Positions 57,524 to 64,000 of a stretch of DNA of 64,000 nucleotides are shown here, one piece after another. Each line of letters opens with the position of its first letter. Position 1 is the first letter of the stretch. The stretch covers positions 30,486,770 through 30,550,769 of the forward strand of contig NC_080682.1 in the NCBI RefSeq assembly GCF_030445035.2, in the 5' to 3' direction. Position numbers and translations under genes: made by a program. The stretch comes from Dasypus novemcinctus (lineage: Eukaryota > Chordata > Mammalia > Cingulata > Dasypodidae). The notes below the pieces were generated by a model. It searched no databases. It saw only the letters and a list, made by a program, of their open reading frames with translations, and was not told where the DNA came from.

Positions 57524-58438
57524 TGCGGTCACCCCTCGGGCTGAAGTGTGGTTTGCTGGCCTGGTGGGGGAGCGGCCGCGGTAGGCCTAATTCCGCTGCC
57601 CCCATAATAGGGTGGCTGGTTGGACTCACCGCCACCCCTGAAGGAAGCTCGGCATGGGCGCAGAGTGCCCTCGGGTCTCCCCTTCTTGGCAGCCATGCTT
57701 CCGTGGCCGCCCCTCTTCCCAGATAGCGCCACACGATGCCTTCTTTCTCCCTGCGCAGGCGCAGGGTGGAAAAATCCAGTCTGCCCTTTTCCCTCCCCCC
57801 GACAGCAGCAACAGCCAGGTGTGGGTGGAAAAATCCAGTCTGCCCTTTAACCTCCCCCCGACGGCAGCAACAGCCAGGCGTGGGCGGAAAAATCAAGTCT
57901 GCCCTCTACCCCAGCAACAGCAGCCACCAATCACTAAACCCTTCCCCTTCCCCCAGCAACAGCAACAGCCAATCCCTAACCACCACCCCTCCCCCATCCA
58001 GCACCACCCACTGACCTTTCTCCAGCAACCAATCAGAGCAGGGCATGGCTTCAACCAATCAGCCTTCCCCAGCCCCTATAAAACTGTTGCCTCTCCCTCA
58101 ATAAAGATGGACCTGCGTGTTTACTTTGTCTCCACGGTAGTTCTTCTGCCATGCGCCCTCCAGTCCTGAGAGCCCCCAACAAGGGCCTGGCCTCCCTTGT
58201 CCCCAGTTCGTCGCCTGCTTCTCCAGGTGACCCCCTCGTTGCCGGCTTCACCGGGCGACCCCGTCAGCCAAACCGCGCAACCCCTGTGAGACCGACCCCT
58301 CGTCTGCTGCCGGACTGACCCCTCGTCCCAAGCGGGACCGATCCCTCATCCCAAGTGGGACCGACCCCTCGTCCTGAGCTGGACCGACCCCTCGTCCGCA
58401 GCCAGACCCCACCTCTACCAACTGAGCAAGCCGCCGCA
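57524..58438 (+). repeat. 3' LTR of the mini-provirus
   Basis: 915 bp. Same as the 5' LTR plus exactly one extra 59-bp U3 unit (units at about 57767, 57826 and 57885). TATAAAA at 58077-58083 and AATAAA at 58100-58105, only about 20 bases apart. Confidence 0.93.
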
Positions 58439-58817
58439 TACAAGGTCTGTCACACAGCAATCAAAGAATAATTTTTAACAATGGCCTGAAAAATATACAT
58501 ATTATTCTGCAATTCTTACTTTACAATGCACCTTGAAGACAATTGTTGATCTGCACACAGGGTTATGTTTCTGTTCCTTTTAATGGTTGCTTAGCAAAGC
58601 CTTACTTTTCTGTCCAATAATGATGGAAATTTGAGTTCTTTCTCATCCTTTAGTCACTCTTTACAAATAAGCTGCTGAAATTATCTTTGTGATGTATTTG
58701 AGTATATTTAGAGGAATTGCAATAGCTAGGTCAAAGTCTCTGTGCATTTTTATATGATAAACTTTGGAGAATCCCCCCCACAAGTCCCCAGTTTGCACTC
58801 CTGTAAAAGTCAGTGAG
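58439..58817. other. Copy B sequence, old L1-like, no gene
   Basis: Aligns with 38519-38884 of copy A. Corresponds to an ancient antisense L1 segment. Confidence 0.5.
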
Positions 58818-59474
58818 TGTAGCAGTTTGATATTGTTCATCAACTCCAAAAATAGATACTGGATTATGTCTGTGAACTGGTCTTTTCTTCTGGGCATATT
58901 AGATTATATTGCATTAGGAGTATTCACTTTTACTTGATTAAATAATGATTAAGGCTTGAATTGGGCCATGTCAGTTTACGTTGAGTCACTGTACCCTCGG
59001 TGGGTAGGTACTCACAGAGAAACCACACAAAGAAGGGAGGTGGGAGTTTTGAGCTGGAGCTTGGGAAGTAAACACATAGGAGAAGAACACAGAGGAACAG
59101 AGACAGCTCCACAGGCACTGCGGAAGCCCTGGGAAGAGGGACAAGCTATTTGCCTAATAGTCTACAGCTGACTTTGTGGAGAAAAGCAAGCCTGAGTCCA
59201 GACAGAATCAAGCCCCAGGGAGAAAGACAAAGACTAGAGAACGTGATGGCCTACAGCTGGTATTGGAAGAAGCTGGGACCATGAAGCCTTAAGTGGAAGA
59301 GGAAGGCTGAATGTCAGCAACCATCTTGGTCCAACACATGACAACAGACTTTGATGAGGGAAGTAACCTATGCTTTATGGCCTGGTAACTGTAAGCTTCT
59401 ACACTAAATAAATACCCTTTGTAGAAGCAAATTTCTTTTATTCTGCATCTGCACCACTTTGACTGCCTAAAACA
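58818..59474 (+). mobile_element. Class III-like solo LTR
   Basis: 657 bp, TGTAGCAGTTTG to CCTAAAACA, with a perfect 5-bp duplication GTGAG (58813-58817 and 59475-59479). Same family as 16557-17105 and 62033-63104. It has an AATAAA-type signal at 59405-59412. Copy A retains the unoccupied GTGAG at 38880-38884. Confidence 0.9.
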
Positions 59475-60069
59475 GTGAGGTTACCTGTTTTCCTCACCAT
59501 TACCTATGCCTAATGTTATCACACACATAGGAATTTTCTTTTTCAATCTAGTAAATGAAAACAGAATTTTATTTAGCATTTCCCTAATTAAAATTCCCTA
59601 ATTTCATCTTGATTTTTGAGAGTTCTTTGAATAAAGAAGAAAGTATGCTTTGTCTTTTGTAATTGTTGTAAATATATTTTCTATATTTTCAAGGTTTGGC
59701 ATTCATATTTTGTTTCTATATTTTTGAAGAATAAGTTTGATTGATAGAGAGCAACATCTATAGATTTGGGGTCAATTTGAATCTCAAGAAAAGTTTGTCC
59801 CTTTTTATTTCTATTTTCTCTCCCTTGAAGTCACAGTATGGGATATTAACACATATTTCAGGATGCAAACTACTGAAAAATCCCACATATGGTCTAAAGC
59901 TTTACAAGAGTATATTTTCTGTATCTTAAAAGCTTAAGTTAAAAACCCAATGTGCATAAAGAAATCCACCATGGTAGCAAATTAATGCCATTTACTTTAA
60001 CTTAAATATAGGCTTAATGCCTTCCTATGTCTTAAGAGAATCCATTAGGGGATTTAGAGAAAAACTGTA

Positions 60070-60295
60070 GGGAGTAGATGTGGCTCAAGTGGTTGAGCAT
60101 CTGTTTCCCACATGGGAGTTCTGGAGTTGAGTTCCCCATGCCTACTAAGGAAAATGGAAAGAAACAGCAAGTAATAACAAATGTTAAAACCAATACAGGG
60201 TGAATCTGATGTGTCTCAGTGTTTGAATGCTGTCTTCCCATATATGAGGTCCTGGGTCCTGGGTTCAATCCCTGGCCCCTGGTATATCCAATAAA
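60070..60295 (+). mobile_element. Two tRNA-like SINE heads in tandem
   Basis: 'ggagtagatgtggctcaagtgg' at 60071 and a second, more altered head at about 60200 with B-box 'gggttcaatcc' (60261-60271). Present only in copy B; the matching site in copy A (about 39550) is uninterrupted. Confidence 0.8.
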
Positions 60296-60953
60296 ACAGG
60301 AATTTAATTTTGAATAACACATAATAATTTGCACAAATAAATAAAGTTTAATAGCACTAGCTGTGTTTAGAAGTAGGACAACTAAGAAATGAGAGGGGAA
60401 TGAAAGGTAAGAGACAAATCTATTCAAGGCAAATAGACTATAATAAATATTTATTGTGCTTAGATCCCTTAATGGGTCTTCATTAAACTATTTTTTTTAA
60501 TGCAATATTACCAAACATTTATTTGGGAAGGACAGTTTTAAGATTGTTTATTTGATTATTGTTTTCTCTGTGTGTATGTGTGATTGTTGCTGTTGCTGTT
60601 TCTCATTGACCAAAATAGTCTCAAAAATTTACCAAAATGTTTTCTGGATGTTAAAGGAATATGAAATTGCAATGAAATTATTTACACTTAGGGAAACCTT
60701 ATTTTTGGGTAAATTATCTCTAGTATTGACAGTCATATTATTTATCATCTCATCCTAAAAGTATTAATAGATAGAGTTAATTCCATTTTGTCCAGTGTAT
60801 TAAAAATACTGAGAAAGAAATTATCCCCAAAGCTAGTCAAACTCAGTGACAGCTCAGGTTTCAAACTCAACATTTACAATTCATTTTTTAAAATTATTCT
60901 TTCTCCTAGCATATGATTCCTTACTCATGCTTTTATGATATCCACAGACTTCA

Positions 60954-61620
60954 ATCAGCAGAATAATACAGTGACTGAATACATCTAAGTAAGACTGACA
61001 CAAGACTCTACAAACAGGTAATGGTGTCTAAAATCTTTTCATTTTCTACTTGAGGATACAGTGTGAAACCTGCTCATTATTGTGACCATGAGATTAATCA
61101 AGAACCTTAAAAACATCAAGTACTTTTTCCTATTGTAGCCTGTCATTACACATGATAGTTTCTCAACTACCATAGCCCCTAAGCTACTTATTATGTCCAC
61201 TCTGCAATGAACACTATTTCCTACAATGGTTACATACACCATGTTTTTGCATACCATGGCATTGGTATCATAAGGAGCTCCATTGTCATCATTGTTGCTA
61301 ATTTCTATGCAGCATTCTATAAGCCCTAATATTACACAGCTATCGCAAGCATGGAAACATCTTGATTTTTTTTTGGTGTGCAAAGATTCCATTTGGTATT
61401 CTATGTCCAGATTATCCTGACTCTAAGATTTCCCTTCTTTGGATCTAATCTGATTGGTCACTAGTGCTGTGTTATAGGATGAGTACAGTTTTTGCTGTAA
61501 ATTACCAACATAGATACTTGTGAAATCAACCAATTGTTGGTGCCCAATTGTAAAGTCATTTGCATAAGTGTGTTTCTGATGATCTTATGCATTGTCATCT
61601 TTAATTCACTATCAAGCACA
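60954..61620 (+). pseudogene. Olfactory receptor pseudogene, OR4C-like
   Basis: Collinear with the intact OR at 12539. The start codon is lost (about 60954). Readable pieces are NLLIIVTM at the end of helix 1 (about 61067), an intracellular-loop piece KNIKYFF, STTIAPKLL (about 61160), and helix-5-like VFLMILCIVIFNSLSS near 61570. At least eight stops and several frameshifts. It ends after helix 5, where an MLT1-like repeat begins, so helices 6 and 7 are missing. Confidence 0.9.
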
Positions 61621-61639
61621 GGCGCTCTTAAAACAGAGA

Positions 61640-61975
61640 AATTTCTCCAGCCTACAGAGATGTGGCAAGAGAAGACAGAATGATCTGAAGCATGAGAAGT
61701 GGTTGGCACACTATTGCTGGTTTGAAGATGGAGAAAAAAACATGACCAAAAATGCAGGTGGTCTTAAAATGAGAAGTGTCGTGAATGAGCAATTAAACAA
61801 GGACTTCAGATCTATACGCAGAAGGAACTGAACTCTGCCAACAACCTAAAAGAGATTGGCAGTGAATTCTTCCCCAATGTCTCCAGTTAAAATCCCTGGT
61901 AGTCTGATACCTTGATTTTTGCCTTTCAAGGGCATAAGTAGAGGACCAGCTCAACTCACATAGGACATCTCAATC
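61640..61975 (+). mobile_element. MLT1-like MaLR LTR fragment
   Basis: 'gctggtttgaagatggag', 'atgcaggtggtc' and later 'ccctggtagtctgataccttgatttttgcc' follow the order of MLT1 LTRs as I remember them. It replaces the 3' third of the OR pseudogene. Confidence 0.6.
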
Positions 61976-62032
61976 CTTAAGTGATCTACAATATACCCAT
62001 TACTCAAATTTATATTTGTACTGCATGGAATA

Positions 62033-63104
62033 TGTATTAGCCAAAGGGATGCTGATACAAAGAACCAATAATCTGTTGGCTTTTATAAATGGTATTTATT
62101 TGGGATAAAACTCACAGTTACAAGGCCCTAAAGAGTCTAACTCAAATCTGTCTTCTCACCAAAGTCTGTTGACACTTGCTGAAGCAAGATGGTGGATGAT
62201 CTCTGCCTGGTCTCTCCTTCCTTCTTCCTCTTAAGGCTCCGTGGTCCCAGCTTCTTATGCTCTCAGTTGTAGGCTGGCATTGGCTAGTTTCTTATTGGGC
62301 CTTCTCAATTCTCTCTACTTTCATGTCTGTGGAGCTCTCTCTCTTCCTGTGTTTTCTTCTGTGTCTTTTTAGAGTGAGTGTTCATTTATATCAGCTCACC
62401 AAGGGGGCAGGAGCTCAACCCTAAGCCATACTCTACTGACTTGGTCAAATCAAAGGCTCTAAATTGATTTAATCAAGTAAAGTTAAAGTTTTTGCATTTT
62501 TTACCTCCTCCCTCCCCCACCCTGCTGTTTTTGCTGTGTCCATTCATTGTGTGATCTGTGCCCATTCATTGTGTGATCTTTTTCTCTTTTTGGCTTCTTT
62601 TCTCACTTTTCTCCTCTAGTATTCACTGGTATTTGATCCTGGGGACGTCCAATATGCAGAGAGCTTCCCTGTCACTTGCACCACCTCAGTTCCTGGTTTC
62701 TGCTGCATCTTGGTTTGAATCTCCCCTTCATTTCTCTTTTTGTTGCATCATCATCTTGCTATGTAACTCACTGCATAGGCACTTGACCCACCACATGGGC
62801 ACTGGCTCACCAGGAGGGTCACCACATGGGCACTGACTCACTGCATGGGCACTTGACTCACTGCACAGGCACTGGCTCACCACATGGGCACTGGCTTGCT
62901 GCATGGGTATGCCTTTACCAGGAGGTTCCAGGTATTGAAACTGGGTCCTCCCATATGGTAGATGGAAGCCCAATCACTTGAGCCACATCTGCTTCCCAAA
63001 ACCTTTGAATTTAATACAAAGAGTATCACACCCAAAGGAACCGACCAGTATACAAAAATACTCCTTCTCCTTTTGGGGGTTCATAAATAATCTCAAACTG
63101 CCAC
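62033..63104 (-). mobile_element. Class III-like LTR (minus strand) split by a SINE
   Basis: Same family as 16557-17105. It begins TGTATTAGCC and ends CTGCCACA on the plus strand and continues after the nested SINE. The flanking pentamers GAATA and GGGTA match only 3 of 5, so the target duplication is decayed. Confidence 0.75.
62503..62999 (-). mobile_element. DAS-type SINE with internal minisatellite
   Basis: A minus-strand SINE with a tRNA-like head near 62940-62998 ('tcacttgagccacatctgcttccc' on plus). Between 62768 and 62915 it has about seven imperfect 'cacatgggcactggctca' units of roughly 20-23 bp. A diverged target duplication may be present. Confidence 0.85.
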
Positions 63105-64000
63105 AGGGTATGATTATAAGGCCATTCTGAATGGAGGTCTCCTATTGAGACAGGAGAGAGAGTAAGTTAGCGCCAGTTGCTGACATCATGTTAAAATGGA
63201 ATACAGAGTAATTAGAGTTGTTTATAACAGGCACCTTCTGCAGTAATACCAGCAAAGAGGGAAAATGTCCTATTGGCTTTCCTCTTATGTAGACATATGC
63301 ACACAATAAAGAATTGCAGCTGAGTGAAGCAGGAATCTATTTTATAAGCCCATTCTTCAGTCACATATCTTAATCGTGTATATTTTATTCATACTAGAAT
63401 AATGACATTTTCATGAGTAAGCAAGGTAATTAATTATTTGACCATAATTTTCTTATTTGTATGTGTTTTTCATAGACAACAAAAATTTTGTTTCACACAA
63501 ATCCACAAGAGAGGAAGGTTGACTGTGATTTGACTGATCTTGTGTAGGATACTTAGTGCTAGGCTGTTGGCCATATTCTAGGATTTGGGTATAGCTCTAG
63601 TCAGCTCAAGTGTCTTAAACCTGAAACCCATTCATAAGGAACAATTGATACTTTGAATATTTTCATTTCATTATAAAGGGCATAAACTCCAGGATGGGCT
63701 ATCAGGAATTTCTCATGTTTCTTAAGAACATGTTTAGAATTTTATACTGTGTATTTTGCTATTCTTCATCTGTTAAGTCAAGTCATATTGATGAGTGGAA
63801 AAGCCAGTGGGTTGGGAGAGTTTATGTGCCCAGTGAACCATGAGAGAGGGGAAAAGAAGGAAAGTTTGTGGTTAAAAGTTGCATAATTTTAACTAGTCTG
63901 AATTGATCACCTTTTTACCTCTGGCACTGACTTGAGCATGGTATTGGCCCTTGGCCAAAGCTATGGAATGTTTTAAATAAAGACAAATTATGTTCTGTAA
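63105..64000. other. Right end: end of copy B, then unassigned
   Basis: 63385-63480 aligns with 44656-44740 of copy A. The remainder shows no gene or clear repeat. Confidence 0.4.

Larger units (their letters stand above)
54170..58438 (+). mobile_element. GC-rich class II mini-provirus without pol
   Basis: Complete retroviral outer structure: LTRs 54170-55025 and 57524-58438, 6-bp duplication TACAAG (54164-54169 and 58439-58444), tRNA-Lys PBS, polypurine tract and a splice donor in the leader. The internal 2.5 kb holds a gag start with in-frame stops, a proline-rich segment and env-like pieces, but no capsid, protease, RT or integrase. This resembles non-autonomous elements copied by a helper retrovirus, such as mouse ETn in concept. 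LTRs differ by roughly 4-5%, with many CpG transitions, plus one repeat unit. The empty site is at 38519-38524 in copy A. Confidence 0.92.
54132..63480. repeat. Segmental duplication, copy B
   Basis: Counterpart of 38488-44720. Without the mini-provirus (54170-58438), the class III-like LTR (58818-59474) and the SINE pair (60070-60295), it aligns with copy A through about 60900. It then carries an OR pseudogene and flanking repeats (60954-63385) that copy A lacks, and rejoins copy A at about 63385 ('ctagaataatgaca'). Confidence 0.86.

Noticed and set aside
54175..57896. Many long open frames on both strands in the GC-rich block
   Set aside because: High GC reduces stop codons. Except for the gag and env pieces they lack motifs, and several repeat in both LTRs.
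61592..61831. 79-codon frame after the OR pseudogene
   Set aside because: It spans the OR/MLT1 junction; only its first residues are OR-like.

Overview
Mammalian nuclear DNA, almost entirely non-coding and packed with retroelements. The SINEs at 3029, 18267, 23104, 49921, 60070 and 62503 look like the tRNA-derived DAS SINEs of Xenarthra, so an armadillo or a close relative is the likely source. That call rests on recall of the family, not on a database search. Background is AT-rich; one 4.3 kb GC-rich block (54170-58438) stands out sharply.

The only convincing intact protein-coding gene is an olfactory receptor, 12539-13471 (+), of the OR4C type. A second OR (60954-61620, +) is a wrecked pseudogene. 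A processed RPS12 pseudogene enters from the left edge. The OR neighbourhoods are related. The block 38488-44720 (copy A) is paralogous to 54132-63480 (copy B), and the DNA upstream of the intact OR looks like a third, older relative. Copy A has lost the OR that copy B still carries as a pseudogene.

Endogenous retroviruses of three classes are recognised by target-site duplications (TSDs), primer binding sites (PBSs) and reading-frame remnants. (1) A class II betaretrovirus-like provirus lies at 21318-37896 (-), with 6-bp TSD AGTGCC, a Lys-tRNA-like PBS, and decayed gag, dUTPase, protease, pol and env. It is broken up by a solo LTR, a SINE, a class I-like provirus (25713-32934, 4-bp TSD GTAG) that itself contains an inverted solo LTR (28999-29693), and an unusual LTR insertion (35753-36516, TSD AATT). 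(2) An ERVL-like class III provirus lies at 39591-44076 (-), with 5-bp TSD ATAAT and a Leu-tRNA-like PBS; it lacks reverse transcriptase and is split by a class I-like solo LTR. (3) A GC-rich class II mini-provirus lies at 54170-58438 (+), with 6-bp TSD TACAAG and a PBS that appears exact for tRNA-Lys1,2. It keeps a gag start and env fragments but has no pol.

The rest is LINE-1 debris on both strands (about 0.6-6.3, 8-9, 10.6-11.5, 20.6-21.1, 45.7-48 and 49.1-52.6 kb), other LTRs, MIR- and MER5A-like fossils, a GGAA microsatellite and a diverged 1.5 kb tandem duplication (17.1-19.9 kb). No operon, CRISPR array or unknown multigene system is visible. The most informative signal is the insertion history. 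Several insertions sit in only one of the two paralogous blocks, and the other block preserves the empty target site.
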